64,000 nt of DNA from CAWIJJ01 sp963836405 (GTDB lineage Bacteria; Acidobacteriota; Terriglobia; Bryobacterales; Bryobacteraceae), in NCBI GenBank assembly GCA_963836405.1, contig CAWIJL010000002.1, forward strand, positions 248,001 to 312,000, given 5' to 3'. The position numbers were made by a program, and so were the translations under genes. The notes beneath the pieces are model-generated. The model had not been told where the DNA came from and did not search any database. It saw nothing but the letters and a program-made list of their open reading frames with translations. Each line of letters opens with the position of its first letter. Position 1 is the first letter of the stretch. Shown here piece by piece: positions 45,635 through 54,665 of this stretch.

Positions 45635-47731
45635 ATGCGACGAATTGCCGCAACGCTTCTTTCCTGGTTGATTGCCGCCAGCGCGCAGCAGACGCCGCCG
45701 GCCGCCGCGCCCGGCGCGCAGGAAGGAGCGGTGAAGTTCTCGAGTAACTCGCAGTTAGTGGTGGAAGTGGTGACCGTCAACGACAAAGACGGCAAGCCGA
45801 TCACCGGGTTGACGGCGAAGGATTTCACGGTGACGGAGAACGGCACGCCGCAGACGATCAGGTTCTGCGAATTCCAGAAGCTGGAAGAAGTGCCGGATCC
45901 GCCGCTGGCGGCGCTGGCTCCGCGGCCGGCCGCGGCGGCACAGGCGGCCGCAGCCGCGCCGGTGACGCAGACGCAGATCAAACCGGAATCGCCGGGGGAC
46001 ATCCGCTACCGCGACAAGCGGCTGCTGGTGATGTACTTCGACATGTCGGCGATGCCGCCGGCGGACCAATTGCGGGCGCTTTCGGCGGCGGAGAAGTTCA
46101 TCTCGAAGCAGATCCAGCCGGCGGACCTGGTGGCGGTGATGGAGTTTTCGAGCGGGGCGGTCAAGGTGCTGCAGGACTTCACCGACGACCGCGAGCTGAT
46201 GCGCGCGGCGGTGGACAAACTGGCGGCCGAAGCGCAGGGGTACGAAGACGAGGATTCGGCGGACACGGGCGCGGCGTTCGGTCAGGACGACGGCGAATTC
46301 AACCTGTTCAACACGGACCGGCAACTGGCGGCGCTGCAGACTGCGGCCAAGATGCTGGGGAATCTGAACGAGAAGAAGGCGCTGATCTACTTCGCGAGCG
46401 GCATGCGGCTGAACGGGGTGGACAACCAGGCGCAACTGCGGTCGACGTTAAACGCGGCCATCCGGGCGAACGTGGCATTTTACCCGATCGACGCGCGGGG
46501 GCTGGTGGCCTCGGCGCCGCTGGGCGATGCGACGCGGGGTTCGCCGGGCGGAGTGGGGATGTACTCGGGGCAGGGGGCGTTGATGGCGATGAGCAGCTTC
46601 CAGCGCTCGCAGGACACGCTGTACGCGCTGGCGGCGGACACGGGCGGGAAGGCGCTGCTCGACTACAACGACCTTTCCATGGGGATCGTGCAGGCGCAGA
46701 AAGCGATCTCGAGTTACTACATTATCGGGTATTACACGACCAACGAGACGCTGGACGGTAAGTTCCGGAAGATCGGCATTACGCTGAAGGAGTATCCGCA
46801 GGCTAAGCTGGATTTCCGGCAGGGTTACTTCGCGGGTAAGGACTTCACTAAGTTCACCACGGCGGACAAGGAGCGGCAGCTCGAGGACGCGCTGATGCTG
46901 GGCGATCCGATCACCGATCTTACCATCGCGATGGAGGTAAATTACTTCCAGTTGAACCGGGCCGAGTACTATGTCCCGGTGGTGATGAAGATACCGGGGA
47001 GCGAGCTGGCGCTGGCGAAGAAGGGCGGCGCGGAGCGCACGGTGATCGACTTTATCGGCGAAATCAAGGACGACTACGGGACGACGATTCAGAACATCCG
47101 CGATAAGGTAGACATCAAGTTCAGCGGCGAGACGGCGGCGCAACTGGCCTCGAGGCACATCGAATACGACACGGGCTACACGCTGCTGCCGGGCGCTTAC
47201 ACGATCAAGGTGCTGGCGCGGGACGCGGAGACGGGCCGGATCGGCACTTACATGAGTAAGTTCACGATTCCGAACCTGAATAAGGAAGAGAAGCGGATTC
47301 CGATCAGCTCGGTGGTGCTGAGCGGGCAGCGGGTGGCGCTGAGCGACGCGGTATTCACGGCGGGCAAGGACAAGGAACAGGTCAGCAATCCGCTGGTGCA
47401 GGACGGGCAGAAGCTGATTCCGAGCGTGACGCGGGTGTTCAACCGGAACCGGGACCTCTATGTTTACCTGCAGGCGTACGAGCCGGCGGTGGAAGCGGTG
47501 CAGCCGCTGGTGGCGTTCGTCACCTTCTACCGCGGGCAGGTGAAGGCGTTCGAGACACCTCCCATGCCGGTGACGGAAGGACTGAACAACCGGCTGAAAA
47601 CGGTCCCGCTGAAACTCAGTATTTCGCTGGCGAAGCTGCCTCCGGGGCGGTACAACTGCCAGGTGACGGTGCTGGATCCGACATCGCAGAAAGCGGCGTT
47701 CTGGCAGGCGCAGATGGCGCTGGTGCAGTAG
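45635..47731 (+). CDS. VWFA-related protein, acidobacterial TIGR03436 type
   Basis: A 698-residue exported protein. After the signal peptide come a characteristic VNDKDGKPITGLTAKDFTVT segment and a von Willebrand factor A-like domain starting LVMYFDMSAMPPADQL (a variant metal-site loop) with IYFASGMRLNG. A beta-rich C-terminal half follows. The family is abundant in Solibacter-type genomes; the role is probably extracellular adhesion or matrix interaction. Its 3' end overlaps an opposite-strand gene by 116 bp. Confidence 0.88.
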   Translation: MRRIAATLLSWLIAASAQQTPPAAAPGAQEGAVKFSSNSQLVVEVVTVNDKDGKPITGLTAKDFTVTENGTPQTIRFCEFQKLEEVPDPPLAALAPRPAAAAQAAAAAPVTQTQIKPESPGDIRYRDKRLLVMYFDMSAMPPADQLRALSAAEKFISKQIQPADLVAVMEFSSGAVKVLQDFTDDRELMRAAVDKLAAEAQGYEDEDSADTGAAFGQDDGEFNLFNTDRQLAALQTAAKMLGNLNEKKALIYFASGMRLNGVDNQAQLRSTLNAAIRANVAFYPIDARGLVASAPLGDATRGSPGGVGMYSGQGALMAMSSFQRSQDTLYALAADTGGKALLDYNDLSMGIVQAQKAISSYYIIGYYTTNETLDGKFRKIGITLKEYPQAKLDFRQGYFAGKDFTKFTTADKERQLEDALMLGDPITDLTIAMEVNYFQLNRAEYYVPVVMKIPGSELALAKKGGAERTVIDFIGEIKDDYGTTIQNIRDKVDIKFSGETAAQLASRHIEYDTGYTLLPGAYTIKVLARDAETGRIGTYMSKFTIPNLNKEEKRIPISSVVLSGQRVALSDAVFTAGKDKEQVSNPLVQDGQKLIPSVTRVFNRNRDLYVYLQAYEPAVEAVQPLVAFVTFYRGQVKAFETPPMPVTEGLNNRLKTVPLKLSISLAKLPPGRYNCQVTVLDPTSQKAAFWQAQMALVQ

Positions 47732-48320
47732 GCGGAAGCAGGGGAGCCGACGCAGCGGGTGGCGGAACGAAGCCAACCGGATGCGAAGGACTCGGCATTT
47801 CAACGACTTCCGGCTGGCGTTCGTGTTCCGGGGGCGGCTCGGGCACGGGCGCTTCGGCATCGGGGGCGGGCGGCAGGCGCAATTCGCGGAGCACCCGCAT
47901 ATAGGTGCGCTGGGTGGAATCGATGCGTCGCTGGAGGCGGCCGAGGGTCTCGACGCATTGCGTGTAGAGCTGGCCGGCGCGGTATTTGAAATGGACGCCG
48001 CCGAATTTCCTCTCTTCGGCCGCGCGGTAGTTCCACAATTCGGATTCGACCCGGCGGAAGCGGCGGAGGAGCCATTCGCTGTGGATGAGGATATCGACGA
48101 GCGCCCGCCGTTCGGGATCGGAGGGGCGGAAGCGGGCGTAGTATTCGGCGGTGAGCTGGTCGAGCTGCTCGCGATCTTCGCCCGGGATCAGCATGGCGTT
48201 GGCGTAGATCCCGCTTTTTAGGGCATTGCGGGAGGAGATGGCTTTACCGGCAGCGGTTCGCGGTCCGGTGGAGTGTGCGGCATTGCGCCGGTTGCTCTCG
48301 GTCTTGGTGCGAGAAGACAT
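47616..48320 (-). CDS. Conserved acidobacterial protein with N-terminal SRNALK motif
   Basis: A 234-residue protein beginning with the recurrent pattern NRRNAAHSTGPRTAAGKAIS, SRNALKSGIYA, known from many uncharacterised acidobacterial and other environmental proteins, sometimes beside mobile elements. The middle is helical (LDQLTAEYYARFRPSDPERR) and the tail is Pro/Ala-rich disordered sequence. Its 3' part is antisense to the last 116 bp of the VWFA gene. Function unknown. Confidence 0.75.
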   Translation of the reverse strand: MSSRTKTESNRRNAAHSTGPRTAAGKAISSRNALKSGIYANAMLIPGEDREQLDQLTAEYYARFRPSDPERRALVDILIHSEWLLRRFRRVESELWNYRAAEERKFGGVHFKYRAGQLYTQCVETLGRLQRRIDSTQRTYMRVLRELRLPPAPDAEAPVPEPPPEHERQPEVVEMPSPSHPVGFVPPPAASAPLLPPTAPAPSAPARTPLSAMSDPAPSPGSCTAPEAASPAKY

Positions 48321-48723
48321 TCGGTATCAGGGTAATTGGCGTGCGAGCGGCGGCAGCCGGGGTGAGCCGCAAGTGTCTGAGAAATCTCGTCAAATAAATC
48401 GGCAGGACGCGTGAACGGCCTCGGGAGGAAATGACGGTTTCGCGACGACGCGGACGGGCCGGGGCGCGTCAGGTTGAAGGAGCGGGGCGAGCATGAGTGT
48501 CGGGGCTCCTTCGAAGTCGCAGAGCAGCATACCGACGTTCGCCCGGATCTCATACTCCCGGCACAGCTTCAATAAGGATGGGGATGGCCGCCCGGCCGCC
48601 GGGTTGCCTCGTCCGACCGGGTCCGCTACGAGCGGGCGCCGTTCGAGTACCCGGGGACAGGCGCGGACGGTTCGGGCGTGCATTCTCTCGCGGAGGACTG
48701 ATCGATTTTGCGAGGGGGCCGGG
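48321..48723. other. Intergenic stretch, possible coding remnant
   Basis: No gene that I can name. On the minus strand a frame ending near 48390 contains REYEIRANVGMLLCDFEGAP, which looks protein-like, but it has no convincing start and no recognised family. It may be a decayed gene end. Confidence 0.3.
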
Positions 48724-49002
48724 CTAATCGATTTCGAAAGAACCGAAGCGGTGGACGGCGGCTTCCTGCTCTTCGACGCCGCGGACGTCGGCCCAGCGGG
48801 GGCCTTTGTGGAGGGCGGCGGCATACTCGGAGAGATTTTCGGGGGAACCGACGGCGTAGACCTCGACGCGGCCGTCGTCGAGATTGCGGGCGTAGCCGGA
48901 GAGGCCGAGGGCGGAGGCGGAATGGCGCGCGAAGTAGCGGTAGCCGACGCCTTGGACCCTGCCGCGGATGAACCAGCGTCGCGCGATATGTGTTTTGGCC
49001 AT
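48724..49002 (-). CDS. acyP: Acylphosphatase
   Basis: A 92-residue acylphosphatase, hydrolysing carboxyl-phosphate bonds in the cytosol. The catalytic signature is clear: the Arg of GRVQGVGYR binds phosphate and the Asn of GYARNLDDGRVEV orients water. The ATG at 49002 (MAKTHIARR) is chosen because family members begin there. The first part of the gene and its upstream region are duplicated at 49315-49431. Confidence 0.92.
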   Translation of the reverse strand: MAKTHIARRWFIRGRVQGVGYRYFARHSASALGLSGYARNLDDGRVEVYAVGSPENLSEYAAALHKGPRWADVRGVEEQEAAVHRFGSFEID

Positions 49003-49065
49003 CGGGGTAAGTATGGCAGTGGCGGCGGACCCTCCACAAGAGAGGGTCATAGCAGTGGGACTTTG
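48949..49065. repeat. Duplicated segment A (acylphosphatase 5' end), first copy
   Basis: About 117 bp, nearly identical to 49315-49431 at a constant offset of 366 bp. It covers the first codons of the acylphosphatase and its upstream sequence. Here it is followed directly by segment B. Confidence 0.9.
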
Positions 49066-49068
49066 ATT

Positions 49069-49310
49069 CTCGCCAAGGCGCAGAGACGCAAAGAACGCAA
49101 GAGGCTCAGGGCCGCGGGGCCGGGATTAGACGGGGGGGGCGGCGTTTGTGCCAGTCGGTGCGGGACTGGAATTCGCGGCCGATGGCGAGGAGGGCATTTT
49201 CAGCGAAGGGGACGGCGACGAGTTGGAGGGCGACGGGCATGTTATCGGCGAAGCCGCAGGGTAGGACGAGGGCGGGCAATCCGGCGAGGTTGCCGGCGGG
49301 GATGATGGGG
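49069..49310. repeat. Duplicated segment B (amidase 3' end), truncated copy
   Basis: About 242 bp, nearly identical to 51357-51602, which is the last 180 bp of the amidase gene and its downstream flank. It includes a repetitive motif (CGCCAAGGCGCAGAGACGCA at 49071-49090). The amidase sequence ends abruptly at about 49310, where segment A' begins; the opposite-strand open frame across this joint is a chimera and not a gene. Confidence 0.9.
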
Positions 49311-49314
49311 GTCG

Positions 49315-49431
49315 GCCTTGGACCCTGCCGCGGATGAACCAGCGACGCGCGATATGTGTTTTGGCCATCGGGCTAAGTATGGCAGTGGCCGGGGACGCTC
49401 CACAACAGAGGGTCATAGCAGAGGGACTTTG
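49315..49431. repeat. Duplicated segment A', second copy
   Basis: The second copy of the acylphosphatase start. On the minus strand it reads MAKTHIARRWFIRGRVQG before running out of frame into amidase sequence, so it does not encode an acylphosphatase. On its right it is joined to phage-like sequence instead of to segment B. Confidence 0.9.
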
Positions 49432-49493
49432 GACGCGCCCCGGTAATCCCCAGCTCGCCAGCTCCCACATCGCCTCCTCTTCGTCCCACTCGA

Positions 49494-49682
49494 TCACTGC
49501 GGCGCATCCGGAGGCGTCGGCGTTTCACCGCGATACATCAGATACCCCACCAGCGTAAGCAACACGGCGGTGGCCAGCTTCATCAGCTCGCCATAAGGAA
49601 CGGCCTCCCAGCGCACCGTTGCCAGTAGCGCCACGCCCGCGCCTCCGCCGGCAATCGTGCTTATGATGTTGGCGTTCTTCAT
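49494..49682 (-). CDS. Small two-helix membrane protein, holin-like
   Basis: A 62-residue protein with two hydrophobic segments (NIISTIAGGGAGVALLATV and LATAVLLTLVGYLMY) and a short hydrophilic tail. Its size, topology and position just downstream of a phage-related gene suggest a holin-like phage membrane protein, but no specific family is recognised. It lies within the 1.9 kb phage-like segment between A' and B'. Confidence 0.55.
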   Translation of the reverse strand: MKNANIISTIAGGGAGVALLATVRWEAVPYGELMKLATAVLLTLVGYLMYRGETPTPPDAPQ

Positions 49683-49828
49683 TTAGTTAGTACCCCTGGA
49701 ATGCCCCGTTCTATTGACTTCCACCACATTTGCGCGGCATAGTCGAATTGGAGACCGGTTGCCGGGGAAGTGGTGCGATCCGGCAGGTAACTTCCAGGGG
49801 CGCCGAAACATGCTCTGGAGGCCGGTCA

Positions 49829-51350
49829 TCACTGCCCTTCCGGTCCATAAGCCGTGATAATCCACTGGGGACTCGCCTTTCCTTTAAAGTTCCGTGAAAC
49901 CATCACCCGGTGTGTTCCGTCGGAAAGGGCCATCTCCGCTACTTCACCGGCGGCATTTTTGTACTCTTTCACCACCGGCATCGAGGGGATCTTCTCCACA
50001 ATCGTGTCCAGATACCCTTTGTGCTTTGATGTCGATGTGCGAAACGCCAAAGCCCTTCTTCCACTTCGGCGGTGCTACCCCTTCCCACCCGTAAGCGAAG
50101 CCCACGGAACCCAATTGCTCGTGACCGAAGGTTGCGTACCCCTTCTTCTGTTGGCGAATCCAATCCAGCGCCCCCTTCGGATCGCTTGGAAAGTTCTTTG
50201 AGTCCGTCCAGTCCGGAGCCTGCCGTCTTAACTGGACTCCAGCCGGGGCTCCGCCAGGAGTGGGCCTGTCGGATCCACCTGTCGACGGCGCCCCTCGGTC
50301 CGGCGTCGGCGGCGTCCCGCCCTGTTCGTCGGCCAGTCTCGAAAGGGCGTTAGCCGTGACCACCGCTCGCGAGCCGCCAAGAGGCACGCGCAAACCTTCA
50401 GTCAGGATCGCGGCCGCTCGCGGCGAGTGCAGCAATTTGGCCAGTGCGGCCGTGCCGATCACATACGGAATACCCGTTGCCGGGTTCGTAAACACCAAGC
50501 CCGTCTGAGCCATCACCGCTAGCTGATGTGCCGTGCCGCTCGGATTGGGATTCTCCGCCGCCTTTTTCGCCAGCGTGAAGAAATTGTCGAGATCTCCAAT
50601 CAGCCCGGGATTTCGAAATAGGACCTTTTTCGTTTCCGGGCCCAGCTTCTGCCACTCGTTGTACACTGTGCGCGTCTTGTCGAAGCCGCCCTCTCTGGTG
50701 GCCGTCTCCAGCAGCCCTTCGACGTACGCACGCCCAACGTCCGGCATCCGGTCCGGCGCCTGCTTCGCAATTTCCCGTAGACGCTGAATACCCGAGTCGC
50801 GGCCCCAGGTGAGCTGCTGAAATACCTGTACCGGCTCGAGGTCCTCGATCTTTCGGCCGAAACTCTTCAGCGTGTCGGCTACTTCCCACTTTTCTGCGGT
50901 TGCCTTCCGGCCGTCCAGCAGCGCCTTCAATGCTGGATTCTGTCCGCCCGCCGCCCCATCGAATCCTTCTACCCGGGCATTCGATACCGCTTCCCGAATC
51001 GCCGTGTCCAATTCCTTGACCGCTTGCGCCGCCAGCCCCTGGCTCACATCGCGCAACTCCGGCAATTCTGCCCGGGCCGCCTCCTTGATCGCCCCAAGAT
51101 CCATTTCCGCGGTGGACGCCGACTTGAAGTCGCCCTCATCGAGGATGTTTCGAATCGCCTTCAGACCCCACGAGGCTCGCGCATCCGTCGATGGCATTGT
51201 CCGTTCATACTTCTTATAAATCGGGAGCAGCGCGTCCTTCACCGGGCGCATATCTACCGGCAGCGGCAAATCCTCCGTCGTCGGTTTTCCGTTTTCGTCC
51301 AGGATCGGGCCGCCGTCTTTATCGCGTATCGGAACCTCGCTGAGGTTGTA
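49829..51350 (-). pseudogene. Phage protein with C-terminal PBECR-like nuclease/toxin domain, truncated and frameshifted
   Basis: About 500 codons of a phage structural or injected protein: helical middle (AARAELPELRDVSQGLAAQA, GIQRLREIAKQAPDRMPDVG), a hydrophobic stretch (FTNPATGIPYVIGTAALAKL), a Pro-rich linker and a C-terminal domain with FGVSHID, then HKGYLDTIVEKIPS, HRVMVSRNF and PQWIITAYGPEGQ. The latter resembles PBECR (phage Barnase-EndoU-ColicinE5/D-RelE-like) domains. A one-base insertion near 50030 (AAAGCAC for AAGCAC) splits the domain. The N-terminus is cut at the joint with the amidase-flank repeat near 51352. Confidence 0.65.
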
Positions 51351-51356
51351 CGGATG

Positions 51357-51602
51357 CTCGCCAAGGCGCAGAGACGCAAAGAACGCAAGAGGCTCAGGGC
51401 CGGGATTCGCGGCCGGGATTAGACGGGGGGGCGGCGTTTGTGCCAATCGGTGCGGGACTGGAATTCGCGGCCGATGGCGAGGAGGGTGTTTTCGGCGAAG
51501 GGAACGCCGACGAGTTGGAGGGCGACGGGCATGTTTTCGGCGAAGCCGCAGGGCAGGACGAGGGCGGGCAATCCGGCGAGGTTGCCGGCGGGGATGATGG
51601 GG
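51357..51602. repeat. Duplicated segment B' at the amidase 3' end
   Basis: The parental copy of segment B: the last about 180 bp of the amidase gene plus its downstream flank containing CGCCAAGGCGCAGAGACGCA. The segment is separated from A' by about 1.92 kb of phage-like DNA (49432-51356). Confidence 0.9.
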
Positions 51603-52846
51603 CCGAGGCCGGGGGGCGCGCCGGCGGGGGGCGTGTAGGAGGCGACGTCGATGCGCTGTTCGACTTTGGTGGCGATGGTGGTGCGTCCGGGGGCGAGCAG
51701 GACGTCGTACTGGCCGAACAGGCGGGAGAACGCATCCTGGATGAGGCGGCGGACGCGCATGGCTTTGAGGTAGTCTTTGGCGGGGAGATCGAGCGCGGCT
51801 TTGAGGCCGGCGATCTGGGCTTTGTCGGCGAGATCCTCGACTTTGCCGCCGGCGATCAGGGGCTCGAAGATGGACGCCTCTTCGGCGGCGAGGATGGTGG
51901 AGAGGACGGGGCCGTAGGGGAAGTCGGGCAACCTGGCTTCGACGAGCTGCATGCCCGTCTCTTTGAGCGCGGCGAGAGCGGCGGCGAAGGCGGGGCGGGT
52001 GGAGGGTTCGGCGCGTTCGGCGAAATCGGCGGGCGCGTAGCCGACCTTGAGGTCCTTGACCGGGCGGGCGTATTGGGGGGTGTAGTAGAAGCTTTTTCCG
52101 GCCGAGCCGGGGTCGCGGCTGTCCCCGCCGGAGATGACCTGGAGGATCATGCCGCAATCTTCGGCGCTACGGGCGAGCGGCCCGAGCTTATCGAGGGTCC
52201 AGGAGAGGGCCATGGCGCCGTAGCGGCTGACGAGGCCGTAGGTGGGACGGAGTCCGGTGACGCCGCAGTAGGAGGCGGGGGTGACGATGGAGCCGGAGGT
52301 TTCCGAGCCGATGGCGAAGGGGACGAGGCCGGCGGCGACGGCTGCGGCCGAACCGCTGGAGGATCCGCCGGACCAGCGCGAGCGGTCCCAGGGATTGAGG
52401 CCCGGCCCGGTGAAGGACGCCGAGGCATAGCGGTAGCCGCCGCCTCCGGCGAGTTCGACCATGGAGAGTTTGCCGGTAAGCACGGCGCCCACGCCGCCGA
52501 GTTTATCGAGCACGGCGGCGGTGGTGTCGAAGACCTGTCCGGCGTAGGGCCGGGCGCCCCAGGTGGTGGGTGAGCCGGCGAAGCTCAGCAGGTCTTTGGC
52601 GCCGAAGGGAATGCCCTGGAGGGGGCCGCGGGTGCGGCCGCGTTTCAGGTCGGAATCGACCTCCTTCGACTTACGGATGGCGTGTTGAGGAAGGGACAGG
52701 GCGAGCGCGTTGTAGCGGGGGCCCAGTTCCTGGAGGCGGGCGGAGAAGGCGCGGGCGAGCTCTTCGGCCGAAAACTCTTTGGCCTGGAGGCGGGCGTGCA
52801 ATTCGGGGATGGTGGCGAAGAAGACGACTTCAGCGATAGCCGGCAT
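51419..52846 (-). CDS. Amidase-signature family hydrolase
   Basis: A 475-residue amidase-signature enzyme. The Ser-Ser-Lys triad is visible: Lys in GIPFGAKDLL, the first Ser in SRWSGGSSSGSAAAVAAG and the nucleophilic Ser in GSETSGSIVTPASYCGVTG. Family enzymes hydrolyse amides or, in GatA, transfer ammonia to misacylated tRNA; lack of gatB/gatC neighbours argues for a catabolic amidase. There is no signal peptide. The mini-protein gene lies 7 bp upstream, probably co-transcribed. The 3' end is duplicated at 49069-49310. Confidence 0.9.
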   Translation of the reverse strand: MPAIAEVVFFATIPELHARLQAKEFSAEELARAFSARLQELGPRYNALALSLPQHAIRKSKEVDSDLKRGRTRGPLQGIPFGAKDLLSFAGSPTTWGARPYAGQVFDTTAAVLDKLGGVGAVLTGKLSMVELAGGGGYRYASASFTGPGLNPWDRSRWSGGSSSGSAAAVAAGLVPFAIGSETSGSIVTPASYCGVTGLRPTYGLVSRYGAMALSWTLDKLGPLARSAEDCGMILQVISGGDSRDPGSAGKSFYYTPQYARPVKDLKVGYAPADFAERAEPSTRPAFAAALAALKETGMQLVEARLPDFPYGPVLSTILAAEEASIFEPLIAGGKVEDLADKAQIAGLKAALDLPAKDYLKAMRVRRLIQDAFSRLFGQYDVLLAPGRTTIATKVEQRIDVASYTPPAGAPPGLGPIIPAGNLAGLPALVLPCGFAENMPVALQLVGVPFAENTLLAIGREFQSRTDWHKRRPPV

Positions 52847-52853
52847 CGGCGCC

Positions 52854-53054
52854 TCACGCTTTGAACTGAAATGCCGGTTCCACGGCCATGGCTATTTCCT
52901 GGCGGGCGACGGCTTCCGCGTTGGCCTTCAGGCGGCTGCGTGCGGCCTCGAGTTCGGCTTCGGGAGTGGCGGGCAGGGGCGGCTGGTTTTGGGCGAGCGC
53001 TCCAGCCGCGGATCCGAGGACGGCGGCGGCGAGTTTGCGGCGCGTCAGTTTCAT
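52854..53054 (-). CDS. Tat-signal mini-protein beside the amidase
   Basis: A 66-residue protein: twin-arginine-like signal (MKLTRRKLAAAVLGSAAGAL), a Pro/Ala linker, and a conserved-looking C-terminus (RSRLKANAEAVARQEIAMAV, EPAFQFKA). It ends 7 bp before the amidase ATG. Small proteins of this pattern recur beside amidases in Solibacter-type genomes, by my recollection; function unknown. Confidence 0.7.
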   Translation of the reverse strand: MKLTRRKLAAAVLGSAAGALAQNQPPLPATPEAELEAARSRLKANAEAVARQEIAMAVEPAFQFKA

Positions 53055-53055
53055 A

Positions 53056-54565
53056 CTACTTATGATGCTCCAAAGCTTCGACGGCCGCTTTCTGCATGAC
53101 GGCCTTGGGGGCGGAATCGCCGGTCCATAGTTCGAACTGGCGCACGGCCTGCTCGATAAACATCTCGATTCCGGGGACGACGGTACGTGCCCTGTTCGCG
53201 GGCGCGTTTGACGAGCATGGTTTCGAGCGGGTTGTAGACCATGTCGAAGACGATTTCACCGGGGATGGGGCCGTCGAAGAAGCATTCGTTGACGTTGGGA
53301 TGCATGCCGATGGGGGTGGCGTGGACGACGATGTCGAAGTGCCGCCCGTTGAGCTGTTCCTTGGAGACGGCTTCGGCGCCGCAGACTTTGGAGAGGGCGC
53401 GGACGCGGTCGGCATTGCGGCCGACGAGGGTGATGCGGGAGCCGGCATCGTAGAGGGCGCAGGCCGCTCCGCGGGCGGCACCGCCGTTGCCGACGATGAG
53501 GACGGAGGCTCCTTGGAGGCGGGTGAGCTTGGAGAGGGGCTGGGTGACGCCGGCGGCATCGGTGTTGGATCCGCGCCATTTGCCGGCCTTGCGAAGGACG
53601 GTGTTGACGGCGCCGATGCGGCGGGCGAGCGGGTCCACGGCATCGAGGTAGCGGATGATTTTCTGCTTATGGGGGATGGTGACGCTGAAGCCGCAGAGCG
53701 GCAAGCGTTCGGCCATGACGAAGAAATCGCGCAGGTAGGCGGGGGAGACCAGGAAGGGCAGGTAGACGGCGTCGACGCGGCGTGCCTGGAAGGCGCGGTT
53801 GTGGACGGCGGGGGAGATGGAATGGCGCACGGGGTCGGCGATGACGCCGAACACCTTGGTGCCTTTGCGCAGCTTTTCGACGCGGTAGAGATGGCGGAGG
53901 GAGCGGGCGCAGACCTGGCCGGCGGCGGTACCTTCGGCGAAGATGGGGGCGGCGTAGGTATAGGTGCCGCCGAAGATGGGGGAGAGCACGCGGGTGGGGA
54001 AGCCGAGTTCGCCCATGGCGAGCACGATGAGACGCTGGCCCGGGAGGGCTTTGGCGGCGGCGAGGACGCGGACGTTATCGGAAGGCTTGCGCGCGGTAGT
54101 CACGACTTTATAGGCGTCGGCGGGAACCTTCATGACGCGGTTCATGACGGTGTCCATGGGGGGTGTGGCTTCGAAGTTGTGGTAGGAGACGACGACTTCG
54201 ACGCGGCCGCGGAAATGGCTGAGGCGTTCCGGGGCGGCTTCGGCGGACTCGATTTCGACGTCGATGGCCTGGGCGCCGCTCTGGACGGCCATTTCGAGGA
54301 TGGCGAACTGTTCCTCGATGCTGCCGTTGAACTTGCCGTGATTCTGGTGGCGGCGGCAGGTGGCGAGGATGGTGCAATCCGGGAAATCCTCAAGGAATTT
54401 GCGGAGCGGTTCGGCGGCCTGGCAGGGTTGTTCGAGGTGGTCGAGGCGGATTTCCAGGAAGGTTTCGCCCGCCGCCGCTTCGCGCCGGGCGTGGTCCATC
54501 AAGGTTGGTACGTCTGGCAGGCCCAACGCTATGCAAATGCGCGGGAACGACTTCGTCTGCGGCAT
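53056..54565 (-). CDS. aroDE: Bifunctional 3-dehydroquinate dehydratase/shikimate dehydrogenase, with a late frameshift
   Basis: A fusion of type I dehydroquinate dehydratase (residues 1-220; LEIRLDHLEQP, catalytic Lys region of ADAYKVVTTA) and shikimate dehydrogenase (from about 230; GVIADPVRHSISPAVHN, FSVTIPHKQ with catalytic Lys, GAVNTV, and the NADP-binding GNGGAARGAA). It covers steps 3 and 4 of the shikimate pathway. The ATG at 54565 is preferred. A single inserted base near 53187 changes frame after KRAREQG; the other frame completes the protein (RTVVPGIEMFIEQAVRQFEL) to 53056. In a gene expected to be essential this looks like a sequence error. Confidence 0.85.
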
Positions 54566-54665
54566 CTTCCGTAAGGAACACCAGCATAACACGCGGGCGG
54601 AGGCGGACTTAGCGGGTTAGTGCGGGTGTGGAGAACGGGCGGGCTAACTTGCTGGGAAGTCTCGG

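Noticed and set aside
49126..49497. A 123-codon minus-strand frame that begins like acylphosphatase
   Set aside because: It is a chimera made by the duplication joint: acylphosphatase start running out of frame into amidase sequence.
51351..52157. N-terminal extension of the phage-protein open frame through the amidase region
   Set aside because: This part is antisense to the amidase and rich in Arg/Pro/His; the phage-like protein sequence starts only after the repeat at about 51352.
53096..54574. A long plus-strand frame of 492 codons opposite aroDE
   Set aside because: Low-complexity Gly/Asp/Ala-rich sequence, antisense to a clearly recognisable bifunctional enzyme.
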